DNA of 20,361 bases from Fidelibacterota bacterium (GCA_003527965.1 DPVY01000186.1:1-20361), one strand, 5' to 3'; shown: positions 1 through 8,039, counted from the stretch's first letter. The notes: generated from the sequence alone by a model not told the origin. A program made the numbers and translations.

Positions 1-792
1 CTTTCGGTCAGTGGAAATATCTGGTTTAATATCGCCGACAAAAAACGAATCAACATTTTATCTTCCGGAGAGCAGACACTGAAGACAATTCGCGGAAAAG
101 AGATCGGAATGGTTTTCCAGGATGCCTTCACCAGCCTTAATCCCGTTATCAAATGCGGCAAACAGATTAGCGATGTTCTCTCAACAAAATCAAAAGCCGA
201 TCGCCGAACTAAAAAATGCCGGGTTTTTTCCCTGCTTGAGATGGTTGGTTTTTCCGATGCCACGCGGGTTTTTAATTCATATCCGCATCAGTTGTCGGGC
301 GGCATGCAGCAACGAATGGCGCTGGCAATAGCTCTCGCCGGGGAACCCCGCCTTTTAATTGCCGACGAACCATCATCTTCCCTGGATTCCATTGCCCAGA
401 AACAGTACTTAGATCTTTTAAATCACCTTAAACATGCAATAAACCTGACCTTGATTCTCGTCACGCATGACTTAGATGAAGCCTTCGCATTCGCGGATAA
501 AATGCTGGTTTTATATGCCGGTTATACTGTCGAATACGGCAATACGGTAGATATCCGGACGGCTCCCGCTCACCCCTATACAAAAGCCCTGCTCGATATT
601 TATCAGGCATTTCGCGAAAACCGTCAACCCACACCGCTTCCGGGTGAAATCCCGTCGCTTGGAAATCCGCCCGGCGGATGCCGTTTTCATCCCCGCTGCT
701 ACCGTGTACAACCCGCCTGCACGGAGCAGACGCCTCCCAAAAAAGATTTATCCGGTCGACACTACACCTGGTGTTTTAATCCGATAGAATAA
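1..792 (+). CDS. Oligopeptide/dipeptide ABC transporter ATP-binding protein, 5'-truncated by window edge
   Basis: The reading frame is open from base 1, so 263 C-terminal residues are visible and the Walker A motif lies off the window. Seen in order: Q-loop (MVFQD, residues 37-41 of the visible part), signature LSGGMQQR (about 98-105), Walker B LLIADEP (about 118-124) with a D-loop reading SSSLD, and H-loop VTHD (His at about 156). The C-terminus carries the oligopeptide-transporter extension: HPYTKALL, LPGEIPS, then a GGCRFHPRC segment with further cysteines. That tail separates DppD/OppD-type subunits from other ABC ATPases. It should power uptake of peptides, nickel or similar solutes at the inner face of the membrane. 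Permease and binding-protein genes would be expected upstream. Substrate cannot be told from this part. Confidence 0.93.
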   Translation, partial: LSVSGNIWFNIADKKRINILSSGEQTLKTIRGKEIGMVFQDAFTSLNPVIKCGKQISDVLSTKSKADRRTKKCRVFSLLEMVGFSDATRVFNSYPHQLSGGMQQRMALAIALAGEPRLLIADEPSSSLDSIAQKQYLDLLNHLKHAINLTLILVTHDLDEAFAFADKMLVLYAGYTVEYGNTVDIRTAPAHPYTKALLDIYQAFRENRQPTPLPGEIPSLGNPPGGCRFHPRCYRVQPACTEQTPPKKDLSGRHYTWCFNPIE

Positions 793-993
793 ACCGCTTT
801 TTTTTGTTCCTTTCTATCAATCTGTTATGGTTTGTTACTCCAATATACCGGCAATTTTTTGCAAAACCGACCCAAGTTTCTGTTTCACCATTTTTGAACT
901 CAAAGAATCATTGTCTACAGACCGCGGATTACGGACCTATCCACTCGATTTAAGGAAGAGTCTTTTTTTATAGTAGTCGTTTTTCATAAATAT

Positions 994-1023
994 TTGTAAC
1001 TTTGCCTCGAATTTTTATATAAT
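994..1023 (+). promoter_or_regulatory. Candidate sigma70-type promoter for the Na/Pi cotransporter operon
   Basis: TTGTAA at 994-999 and TATAAT at 1018-1023 are 18 bases apart. This would give a short leader of about 13 nt before the ATG at 1043. No clear Shine-Dalgarno is seen in that leader. Inferred by eye; the lineage may use a different consensus. Confidence 0.4.
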
Positions 1024-1042
1024 GAAAATTGGATTTTAATTC

Positions 1043-2161
1043 ATGATAAAGCAAAGCATTCAGAAATATTCAAAGAGTATTCTTAAAATATTGGCGCTGA
1101 TTGGTCTGATTTATCTTTTTCTTTTGAGTGTGACATTAATTGGAGAGGTCTTTAAAATGATGGGGCAAGGAACCGCCAAAACCATCATGCAGACGGTCTC
1201 CAATCCTATCCTCGGACTGGTGGTTGGCGTTTTCACCACCAGCCTGGTCCAGAGCTCGTCACTTACAACTTCCCTGGTGGTTGGTCTGGTTGCGGGCGGT
1301 GTTTTCTCAACGAATCCCGACATCGATCCGATTCGTTTGGCAATCCCGATCATCATGGGCGCCAACATCGGAACCAGTGTAACCAACCTGCTGGTATCTA
1401 TCGGTCACATCACTCGTTCCGAAGAATTTGAACGCGCTTTAAGCGCCAGCATTGTCCACGATTTCTTTAACGTTTTATCGGTTTTAGTCATTTTCCCGCT
1501 GCAATATTTTTTTAATGTAATCGGTAAAACCGCCGAATTCGCATCGGGATTTTTTGTAAATATCGGCGGGTTAAAAATGGTTAATCCCCTGAGTACCATT
1601 TTAAAACCCGTCGCAAAAGCTATTTTGAACCTTTTCCCAAATTCTCCCTGGATCGGGTTAATCATTGCATTTATCCTTCTGTTTGTCGCACTCCGCTTTA
1701 TTGTCATTGTTATGAAATCGCTTGTTCTTAAAAAAATTGAAATATTTTTTGATCAATATATCTTTAAAACAACAATGCGGGCATTATTCCTGGGAATGCT
1801 CTTTACGGCAATGGTCCAGAGCAGCTCGATTACTACGTCCCTGGTCGTCCCTCTCGCAGCCGCCGGGGTATTGAGCCTGAAAAAAATCTTTCCCTACGAT
1901 CTCGGGGCTAACGTGGGGACTACAATCACCGCATTTTTGGCTTCCCTTGCTACGAATAACGCCGACGCAGTAACAATTGCCTTTAGCCATTTAATATTTA
2001 ATGTCATGGGGATTATGATCTGGTTGCCCTTGAAGCGGGTGCCGATTTACATGGCGGTGGTTTTTTCCAAATGGTCTGTCCGTCACCGCTGGGTTCCGCT
2101 GGTTTATATTTTGTTGGTTTTCTTTTTAATACCATTACTCTTAATTTTACTAATGAGGTGA
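1043..2161 (+). CDS. Na+/phosphate cotransporter family protein (NptA/PF02690 type)
   Basis: A 372-residue membrane protein with two inverted-repeat halves, each carrying the family's QSSS motif: QSSSLTTSLV at residues 70-79 and QSSSITTSLV at 259-268. Each is followed by a glycine-rich GAN(I/V)GT segment (106-111 and 288-293). Hydrophobic segments run through the whole length. Proteins of this family couple sodium entry to phosphate movement across the inner membrane. It is shorter than family members that carry a fused C-terminal PhoU domain; here the PhoU part is a separate gene 5 nt downstream, which supports a phosphate role. The ATG at 1043 follows a candidate promoter closely and lacks a strong ribosome site. 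Direction of transport (uptake or efflux) is not readable. Confidence 0.92.
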   Translation: MIKQSIQKYSKSILKILALIGLIYLFLLSVTLIGEVFKMMGQGTAKTIMQTVSNPILGLVVGVFTTSLVQSSSLTTSLVVGLVAGGVFSTNPDIDPIRLAIPIIMGANIGTSVTNLLVSIGHITRSEEFERALSASIVHDFFNVLSVLVIFPLQYFFNVIGKTAEFASGFFVNIGGLKMVNPLSTILKPVAKAILNLFPNSPWIGLIIAFILLFVALRFIVIVMKSLVLKKIEIFFDQYIFKTTMRALFLGMLFTAMVQSSSITTSLVVPLAAAGVLSLKKIFPYDLGANVGTTITAFLASLATNNADAVTIAFSHLIFNVMGIMIWLPLKRVPIYMAVVFSKWSVRHRWVPLVYILLVFFLIPLLLILLMR

Positions 2162-2166
2162 GAATT

Positions 2167-2841
2167 ATGTTTAAAAGATTCATACAAATCTGGAAAAAAA
2201 AGGACCTGGCTTCCCAAACGCTTGAAAAGTCTTTAATGACGCTTGAGATGGACTATCAAATGTATAAGGAGTCCGTTCGGTGTCTGCGGCGCTGCAATGA
2301 CTCGGAACTGCGAATCGATATTTACAAGACCGATAAACAAATCAATAAGTCTGAGCGTGATATTCGTAAACAAGTACTTACGCACCTGTTAATGTTCGAT
2401 AAAGCCGAAATCCCCGCCGGTCTTGCCCTTGCCAGTATCGTTATCGATATTGAGCGGATTGGCGATTATACAAAAAACATCGCCGACCTTGCGCGCCTGC
2501 ACCCCGCAAGACTTAACGGCGGGAAGCATGAGAATGATCTCCAAAATATTGAAAAACAAATTGATGAATTCTTTCGGTTAACCCTTGAGGCGTTTCCGAA
2601 ATCGGATATAGAATTAGCCCGTCAGGTGGTGAAAGGTTACAGGAATATTTCCAAAAAATGTGCTTTGATAAGCATATCGCTTATTAAAGGCGAGGGCGAA
2701 TTTAATGTCTCTGATGCCGTAACCCTTGGTCTGTACCTGCGATTCCTAAAAAGAGTCGCCGCCCACTTGTTTAATATTTGCACAAGTATCGTAAATCCTT
2801 TTCACAGAATTGGTTTTTCAGAAAAGAAAAATGAAGTATAA
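2167..2841 (+). CDS. PhoU-domain protein, partner of the Na/Pi cotransporter
   Basis: A 224-residue, mostly helical, soluble protein. The PhoU signature is seen as IERIGDYTKNI at residues 95-105 (E-R-x-G-D, metal-site acidic residues) and as a weaker second half, YLRFLKRVAAHLFNI, near the C-terminus where the usual E-R-x-G-D is degraded. I chose the ATG at 2167: it has GAGGTG just upstream, and it begins 5 nt after the cotransporter stop, whereas an in-frame ATG at 2071 would overlap that gene by 91 bases and encode part of it in another frame. PhoU-like proteins paired with NptA-type transporters are thought to regulate phosphate flux. No PstSCAB or PhoR genes are nearby, so a link to the Pho regulon is not shown. 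Confidence 0.88.
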   Translation: MFKRFIQIWKKKDLASQTLEKSLMTLEMDYQMYKESVRCLRRCNDSELRIDIYKTDKQINKSERDIRKQVLTHLLMFDKAEIPAGLALASIVIDIERIGDYTKNIADLARLHPARLNGGKHENDLQNIEKQIDEFFRLTLEAFPKSDIELARQVVKGYRNISKKCALISISLIKGEGEFNVSDAVTLGLYLRFLKRVAAHLFNICTSIVNPFHRIGFSEKKNEV

Positions 2842-2850
2842 GGTGTTATA

Positions 2851-4278
2851 TTGTCTATTAAAGTTACAAAACGAAGCAAAGACTATTCCCGCTGGTATAC
2901 TGATGTCGTTCAAAAAGCTGAACTGGCCGATTACGGTCCGGTAAAGGGTACCATGGTTATCCGTCCTTACGGATACGCAATTTGGGAAAACATCCGCAAT
3001 ATTGCCGATCGAATGTTCAAAGAAACCGGTCACGTAAACGCCTATTTTCCTCTGCTCATTCCCGAAAGCTTTATGAAAAAAGAGGCTGAACACGTTGAAG
3101 GGTTTGCCCCGGAATGTGCCGTCGTAACCCACGGTGGTGGAAAAAAACTCGACGAACCGCTTTACATTCGACCTACTTCCGAAACGATTATCTGGTCTAT
3201 GTATAAAAAATGGATCAACTCCTATCGCGACTTGCCATTATTGATCAATCAGTGGGCCAATGTTGTCCGCTGGGAGATGCGGACCCGCCTGTTTCTCAGA
3301 ACCACCGAATTTCTCTGGCAGGAGGGCCATACCGCCCATTCTTCTTATGAAGAAGCTGAAGCAGAAGCCCGTAAAATGATTGAAATCTACCGGCAGATTG
3401 CCGAGGATTACATGGCTATGCCTGTTTATGTCGGAAAAAAAACCGACGCCGAGAAATTTGCCGGCGCTGTCTATACATATACCATTGAGGCTATGATGGG
3501 CGACAAAAAAGCCCTTCAATCCGGCACCTCCCACAATCTCGGGCAAAATTTTGCCAAAGCTTTTGACGTCACTTTTCTGTCCAGAGAAAATAAACAGGAA
3601 TATGTTTATGCCACCAGCTGGGGCATCAGCACACGTCTGGTCGGCGGCGTTATCATGACACACGGCGATGACAAAGGATTAATATTACCCCCCCAAATAG
3701 CGCCTTATCATCTGGTAATTGTTCCTATCTGGAGGACCGCCGAGCAAAAAAAGCAGTTGATGGAAGAGGTTGCCAAAATCACCCATCAATTTAACAAAGA
3801 AGACGTTCGTTACATTATTGATGACAACGAGCAGACGTCACCCGGATGGAAATTCAACCAGTGGGAGATGAAGGGCGTGCCCCTGCGGATGGAAATCGGC
3901 CCCAAAGATCTGGAGAATAATCAGGTCGTGCTGGTGCGGCGCGACACCGGTGAAAAACAATTTATCCCAACCGAGAATCTGTTCTCCGTTATTACCGGTT
4001 TGCTGGAAGAGATCCAGAACAGTTTGTTTCAGCGCGCTCTTGAATTCAGAGACCGGAATACCCACGAAGTTGATAATTATGCTGATTTCAAAAAGATCAT
4101 CGAAAGCGGTGGTTTTGTAAAAGCATTCTGGGCGGGCGATGGTCAAATGGAAGCAATGATTCAGGAGCAGACCGGGGCAACTATACGCTGCATTCCCTTT
4201 AAACAGGATCAACAGGGCACCTGTTTCTATACAGGTAAGCCATCCGGAACAATTGCCATATTTGCCAAGTCATATTGA
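2851..4278 (+). CDS. proS: Prolyl-tRNA synthetase, type 3 (archaeal/eukaryotic-like)
   Basis: A 475-residue class II synthetase that charges tRNA-Pro. Seen: motif 1 region RPYGYAIWENI (38-48), RPTSE (107-111), motif 2 region VVRWEMRTR with RTTEFLWQEGHTAH (150-163), motif 3 region GGVIMTHGDDKGLILPP (265-281), an anticodon-binding domain starting near 287, and a C-terminal domain ending in Ala-Lys-Ser-Tyr as in this type. No YbaK-like editing insert is present, fitting type 3. The start is TTG at 2851, with AGGTG 5 nt before it and 9 nt after the PhoU-protein stop; the next in-frame Met is inside motif 1, so TTG is the best choice. The C-terminal zinc-site cysteines of other type-3 enzymes look mostly lost (only two Cys remain). 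Co-transcription with the phosphate genes is likely by spacing. Confidence 0.96.
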   Translation: MSIKVTKRSKDYSRWYTDVVQKAELADYGPVKGTMVIRPYGYAIWENIRNIADRMFKETGHVNAYFPLLIPESFMKKEAEHVEGFAPECAVVTHGGGKKLDEPLYIRPTSETIIWSMYKKWINSYRDLPLLINQWANVVRWEMRTRLFLRTTEFLWQEGHTAHSSYEEAEAEARKMIEIYRQIAEDYMAMPVYVGKKTDAEKFAGAVYTYTIEAMMGDKKALQSGTSHNLGQNFAKAFDVTFLSRENKQEYVYATSWGISTRLVGGVIMTHGDDKGLILPPQIAPYHLVIVPIWRTAEQKKQLMEEVAKITHQFNKEDVRYIIDDNEQTSPGWKFNQWEMKGVPLRMEIGPKDLENNQVVLVRRDTGEKQFIPTENLFSVITGLLEEIQNSLFQRALEFRDRNTHEVDNYADFKKIIESGGFVKAFWAGDGQMEAMIQEQTGATIRCIPFKQDQQGTCFYTGKPSGTIAIFAKSY

Positions 4279-4323
4279 TTCTTTGACTTAGACAGACTGG
4301 GAACAGCTTCTTTGTGATAATTA

Positions 4324-4354
4324 TTGACTTGTAACCACATTTAACAAATGTAAT
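4324..4354 (+). promoter_or_regulatory. Weak candidate promoter with internal palindrome upstream of recO
   Basis: TTGACT at 4324-4329 precedes TGTAAT at 4349-4354 (19-base spacer). A perfect inverted repeat, ACATTT-aac-AAATGT (4337-4351), lies in the spacer and touches the -10. It could be an operator or chance. Only inferred by eye. Confidence 0.25.
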
Positions 4355-4367
4355 TTGCGTTTTCGAT

Positions 4368-5123
4368 ATGGCAATCATCAAGACAGAAGCTCTCGTCCTC
4401 AGAACCATTCCCTTTCAGGATTCCAGCTGTATTGTCAAATTGTTTACAAAAGAGCAGGGTAAAATTAGCGTAATAGCCAAAGGTGCCCGACGTCTTAAAA
4501 GTAATTTGAGAGGCTACCTGGAACCCTTGAATTATATTGAGGCGATATATTATTATAAAGCCACCCGGGACATTCAGACGCTCAGTAAAGTCGACCTGTT
4601 ACGGGCGTTGTTTATAAACACAACTGACATCGAGAGCAGTATTTTCGGACTCGCCGTCCTCGAATTGATTGATCGCGTGGTCCATGATCACCAGCATGAT
4701 GCGGAAGTATTCGATTTCTCCGTTCAAACCCTGGAGACAATGGATCGCTATTCTGATAATTGTCGCGTTTTATTTATTCATTTTATTATCAGCATCGCCG
4801 GTATATTGGGTTATAGATTCGAAACAGACTACTGTTCCCGATGTAAAAACAGATTGTCAGCTGCGATTTACGATTCCGGAACAGGGCAGCTCGTTTGTCA
4901 ATCCTGTGGCAGCTATTTATCCTCCCCGTATAAATTAACCGCAAGCGATCTGCAGTTTCTTAACAATCTTCATAAATCTTCTCTGGAAACCGCAATAAAT
5001 CCGATGACGCTGCCCGCCAGTCCGGATCGTATTATCTATATATTGCTGGCTTATCTTGCTTATCATATAGATTCTCCTCTTAATCTTAAAAGTTTATCAA
5101 TATTATCTGAATTATCACCATAG
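4368..5123 (+). CDS. recO: DNA repair protein RecO
   Basis: A 251-residue protein with the RecO N-terminal OB-fold pattern (MAIIKTEALVLRTIPF, then ...KLFTKEQGKISVIAKGARR, residues 1-42, and LEPLNYIE at 51-58) and a C-terminal domain holding a four-cysteine zinc finger, CxxC at 156-159 and CxxC at 177-180. Length is typical. RecO works with RecR to load RecA on SSB-coated gaps in the RecF repair pathway. The ATG at 4368 has no good Shine-Dalgarno; it is nevertheless the natural start because the conserved OB-fold begins there. It lies 9 nt upstream of the rhomboid gene, so the two are probably co-transcribed. Confidence 0.94.
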   Translation: MAIIKTEALVLRTIPFQDSSCIVKLFTKEQGKISVIAKGARRLKSNLRGYLEPLNYIEAIYYYKATRDIQTLSKVDLLRALFINTTDIESSIFGLAVLELIDRVVHDHQHDAEVFDFSVQTLETMDRYSDNCRVLFIHFIISIAGILGYRFETDYCSRCKNRLSAAIYDSGTGQLVCQSCGSYLSSPYKLTASDLQFLNNLHKSSLETAINPMTLPASPDRIIYILLAYLAYHIDSPLNLKSLSILSELSP

Positions 5124-5131
5124 GATTTGTC

Positions 5132-6034
5132 ATGCGGTATTATAACCAAACAAGGTACTCGGGATACGGGAATCAGTTTATCCGGCCGCGTCTGCTTAGC
5201 GGGGCAATAAAAAACATCATCATTGCCAATATCGTGGTTTTTGTGGTAATGTTTGTTTTAGGAGCCGAACAGTTTTTTCTTTTAAATTTTGGTCTGGTTC
5301 CCAAATTCGTCTGGAGCCGCGGATTTGTTTGGCAACTCTTTACTTATATGTTCATTCACGGCGGATTCGGGCATATCTTCTGGAATATGTTTGTGCTCTG
5401 GATGTTTGGCACGGAGATCGAAACTTATCTCGGCAGGAAGGAATTCTACAAATTCTATTTTCTGGCGGGCGCCGGATCGGGATTAATCACGCTGCTGTTT
5501 AGTCTGAATTCAACGATTCCCGTGGTCGGCGCCAGTGGGGCGATTTACGCCGTTCTGGTAGCTTTTGCACTTATCTTTCCCAACCGGGAAATCTACCTCT
5601 ATTTTCTCTTTCCTATCAAAGCGAAATATTTTGTGTTGATCATGGCTATAATAACCTTCTTTTCTACCTTTTCAGCCGGTGGCAGTAATATCAGTCATCT
5701 GACCCACCTCGGCGGTCTGCTGATCGGCTATCTCTATCTGCGCCCCCCTCGTCTCTTTGCACAGATTCGTTATAAATTACCTAAAATACACCTCCGCAAT
5801 CCCCTCGGAAACTTGCTTCGTCGTTTCTTCAAAGTTAGAAGGGTTGCCAAAAAACGTCCGCCTCAGACGCCTACTCGCCGCGGTTACGATACCGATGACA
5901 CCATGCATGAAGAGCTCAACCGCCTGTTGGATAAAATAAGTAAAGAAGGATACGAAAGCCTTTCCGAGCAGGAAAAACAGACCCTCTTTCTGGCCAGTGA
6001 GTATTTCGCCAAAAAGAGCGGAACAAAAAATTAG
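5132..6034 (+). CDS. Rhomboid family intramembrane serine protease
   Basis: A 300-residue protein with about six membrane segments and the rhomboid catalytic set: H81xxxN85 in GHIFWNMF (oxyanion side), nucleophile Ser135 in GASG, and catalytic His192 in HLGGLLIG. Rhomboids cleave substrate transmembrane helices inside the membrane. After the last membrane segment (about 205) comes a basic linker and a charged tail (about 240-300) with RRGYDTDDTMHEELNRLL followed by KISKEGYESLSEQEK, as seen in many bacterial rhomboids of this sub-type. ATG at 5132 is 9 nt after recO. Part of the tail coding sequence (5876-5924) is found again, diverged, at 7981-8029. Confidence 0.93.
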   Translation: MRYYNQTRYSGYGNQFIRPRLLSGAIKNIIIANIVVFVVMFVLGAEQFFLLNFGLVPKFVWSRGFVWQLFTYMFIHGGFGHIFWNMFVLWMFGTEIETYLGRKEFYKFYFLAGAGSGLITLLFSLNSTIPVVGASGAIYAVLVAFALIFPNREIYLYFLFPIKAKYFVLIMAIITFFSTFSAGGSNISHLTHLGGLLIGYLYLRPPRLFAQIRYKLPKIHLRNPLGNLLRRFFKVRRVAKKRPPQTPTRRGYDTDDTMHEELNRLLDKISKEGYESLSEQEKQTLFLASEYFAKKSGTKN

Positions 6035-6153
6035 AACAGGTTTGAATTCCGTCCCGGAGCACTGGCCCGACCTGTCAGGCGGGGAGTCCTGGAACGAAGA
6101 AATTTTGGTACCGACAGGAGATTACCACCATTGGATGTCGACTGTTTCGAAGC

Positions 6154-6216
6154 TCTGTCTTTACAACGGAAATTTCATTCTTATCTAGCATTCCCAATCT
6201 GGGGCTTGGGAATGAG
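6154..6216. repeat. REP/REPIN-like palindrome unit (degenerate B palindrome plus A palindrome)
   Basis: A clear palindrome CATTCCCAA (6189-6197) / TTGGGAATG (6206-6214) matches those at 12242-12267 and 15190-15211. About 17 nt before it, ACGGAAATTTCAT (6170-6182) is the reverse complement of the sequence between the two palindromes at 15238-15250, and 6154-6169 looks like a decayed copy of the second palindrome. So the unit here corresponds to the paired unit at 15190-15272 in opposite orientation. No protein is supported in the 6035-6310 gap. Confidence 0.7.
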
Positions 6217-6310
6217 TTACAAGAGCTTTTTTAAGAAACCATACGTTTTACTATTGACCAATTCTTTGCAATTCGTTACATTTACTCATCGTTAATAATG
6301 AGTTATTGAA

Positions 6311-6928
6311 ATGAAATGGCAAGACTTCCTCGAACGGTTCGGCAACGAGATTATTTTTGAATCCAGCAGTATTTCTGTAGGAGAAGCAAGAAGCCGCAAC
6401 ATTCAGAATAGATTATACCAGTGGACGATGCAAGGAAAGCTCATTCAACTCCGCAGAGGCATTTATACCTTTTGCGAGCCATATCGAAAAGAAACGCCAT
6501 CGAGCGAATTGATTGCAAACAGGCTGGTGTACCCGTCATATATTTCACTGACTTATGCTCTCTTTTTTTACAATCTCATTCCTGAAGGCGTCTTTACAGT
6601 TACAAATGTCACGACGGATCGCGGGCAAATTTTCACCAATCCGTTCGGAAGATTCCGTTATCATCATATCAGCGCAGATTATTTCTGGGGATATTATCTC
6701 CTGGAGCAGGGGTCGCATCAAATTTCGATTGCTTACCCTGAAAAAGCTATTCTTGATTTTTTCTACTTCCTGAAAGGTGAAACAACTTCTGACAGAATTG
6801 TAGAAATGAGGTTTCAAAATTTGGACCAACTTTCGGCAGAAAGAATGATCTGTTTTCTCAGAAAGTTTAATCGCCCAAAACTATATCGTATAATGCAGTT
6901 AGCGCCCTTTAATAAGTTTATCAAATAA
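6311..6928 (+). CDS. AbiEi-family antitoxin (type IV toxin-antitoxin)
   Basis: A 205-residue protein. The N-terminus (about 1-65) has a winged-helix pattern: SVGEARSRNIQNRLYQW, then GKLIQLRRGIYTF as the basic wing, as in AbiEi/Rv2827c-like antitoxins. The following part (LIANRLVYPSYISLTYALFFYNLIPE, near 72-98) is the usual AbiEi C-terminal start, and SIAYPEKAILDFFYF is the conserved late motif. Family members bind their own promoter and counter the AbiEii nucleotidyltransferase without direct contact. The gene lies 14 nt before the toxin gene. No strong ribosome site is seen before the ATG. It differs from its neighbours in role and is flanked by repeats, which suggests horizontal arrival. 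Confidence 0.88.
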   Translation: MKWQDFLERFGNEIIFESSSISVGEARSRNIQNRLYQWTMQGKLIQLRRGIYTFCEPYRKETPSSELIANRLVYPSYISLTYALFFYNLIPEGVFTVTNVTTDRGQIFTNPFGRFRYHHISADYFWGYYLLEQGSHQISIAYPEKAILDFFYFLKGETTSDRIVEMRFQNLDQLSAERMICFLRKFNRPKLYRIMQLAPFNKFIK

Positions 6929-6942
6929 GGTTTGGATTTTCC

Positions 6943-7743
6943 ATGAAACAACATGCTATCGAGATTGCGAAACACGCTCCAACAGGATTCCATCGACAAA
7001 ACCTGTTGAGAGAATATCTGCAAGCCGAGATTTTATATGCAATGCAGCGATCGGACGCTTTTCTGAACCTCGCTTTTATCGGCGGTACAGCCCTGCGATT
7101 CTTATATCAACTTCCCCGATATTCTGTTGATCTGGATTTTTCTCTCGAAAACACTCAAAATTACGATTTCCCGCGACTTGTCAAAAAAATTGAAACCCGC
7201 TTGCTCAAAGCCGGATATAGATTTTCATCGTCCATAAATGCAGATCGCACCGTACAATCCATGACATTAAAATTTGAAGATCTGTTACAGGAAACTGGTT
7301 TAGCTGCTCAATCAAATCAAAAACTATCCATTAAAATTGGAATCGACCACAATCCTCCCGCAGGCGCTGACACCGATTCCACGATTATCCGCAAACACTT
7401 CTTTTTACATTTGTGGCACCATCATATTTCTTCCATGTTTTCAGGAAAAATACACGCCCTGCTGACCCGCAAATGGACAAAAGGCCGAGATATTTACGAT
7501 TTGATCTGGTATCTCACTTTAACGAATAAAGTAGAGCCCAATTTTACTCATCTGAATAATGCACTTGCACAGACCGGGTGGAAAGAACCGCCGTTGACGC
7601 CGCAAAACTGGAAGATGTTTATCACTGACTACCTAAAAAAGATGGAATGGGACAATGTCGTCGATGATGTCCGGGATTTCCTTGAAAATCCTGAAGATGT
7701 GGATTTGCTGGATCGGAATAATGTGATGAGCTTGTTGATGTAA
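6943..7743 (+). CDS. AbiEii/AbiGii-type nucleotidyltransferase toxin
   Basis: A 266-residue protein with the polymerase-beta-like nucleotidyltransferase signature FIGGTALR (residues 46-52) followed by SVDLDFSLE (61-69), where Asp63 and Asp65 are the expected metal ligands. A later block, GKIHALLTRKWTKGRDIYDLIWYL (about 166-190), holds the conserved Lys and R-D-x-Y-D of the AbiEii family. Known members block growth by modifying tRNA acceptor ends with nucleotides, giving abortive phage defence or plasmid/island stabilisation. It pairs with the AbiEi-like gene just upstream. All expected active-site residues are visible, so the toxin looks intact. Confidence 0.92.
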   Translation: MKQHAIEIAKHAPTGFHRQNLLREYLQAEILYAMQRSDAFLNLAFIGGTALRFLYQLPRYSVDLDFSLENTQNYDFPRLVKKIETRLLKAGYRFSSSINADRTVQSMTLKFEDLLQETGLAAQSNQKLSIKIGIDHNPPAGADTDSTIIRKHFFLHLWHHHISSMFSGKIHALLTRKWTKGRDIYDLIWYLTLTNKVEPNFTHLNNALAQTGWKEPPLTPQNWKMFITDYLKKMEWDNVVDDVRDFLENPEDVDLLDRNNVMSLLM

Positions 7744-7757
7744 ATATAGTTTCAAAC

Positions 7758-7915
7758 TACGAATTATACTAATTACACTAATTACTTTTAACCAGTGCAG
7801 TAAACTAATGAAGTGGTTTGTTTGTGGAGATATTCTTAATTAAACCTGTTCCCGGAGCGACTAAACAGGTTTTGAATTATCTTCGTTTTGTTGGAGTAAT
7901 GGAGTGATGGAGTAG
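7758..7915. repeat. Short tandem repeats in the gap after AbiEii
   Basis: ACTAATTAC occurs twice in tandem (7768-7776, 7777-7785) after a degenerate copy. Later an 8-base unit TGGAGTRR occurs three times (7892-7899, 7900-7907, 7908-7915). These are simple intergenic repeats; no gene is supported between 7744 and 7980. Confidence 0.55.
7842..7872. other. Inverted repeat (hairpin) downstream of the AbiE pair
   Basis: AAACCTGTT (7842-7850) pairs perfectly with AACAGGTTT (7864-7872) around a 13-nt loop holding CCCGGAGC. It lies 98 nt after the toxin stop with a short T stretch behind it, so it could act as a weak terminator. Parts of it also resemble the left flank of the AbiE block (see findings). 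Confidence 0.4.
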
Positions 7916-7956
7916 TGGTACGCATTGCAGCGTTCCAAAACTCTATTTGAATATCG

Positions 7957-8037
7957 AATAAGTTGAAAAAGCCGCCAGCCCGCCGCGATTACGATACCGA
8001 TGACAACATGTATGAAGAGCTCGACCGTCGGATCTAA
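7957..8037 (+). pseudogene. Remnant of a rhomboid protease C-terminal tail
   Basis: Bases 7981-8029 match 5876-5924 inside the rhomboid gene at 44 of 49 positions with no gaps. Read in the matching frame the fragment gives KKPPARRDYDTDDNMYEELD and ends at a TAA (8035-8037), against RRGYDTDDTMHEELNRLL in the intact gene. Four of the five differences change the amino acid. The upstream protease domain is absent, so this cannot be functional as a protease. It ends two bases before the stop codon of the convergent kbl gene. It may be the displaced 3' end of an older rhomboid copy, left when the AbiE block came in. Confidence 0.75.
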
Positions 8038-8039
8038 TT

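Noticed and set aside
2071..2166. Longer N-terminus for the PhoU protein from an ATG at 2071
   Set aside because: It would lie inside the transporter gene in another frame; the ATG at 2167 has a ribosome site and gives a normal PhoU start.
5997..6188. Small protein after the rhomboid gene
   Set aside because: It begins inside the rhomboid gene in another frame and ends in repeat-derived sequence.
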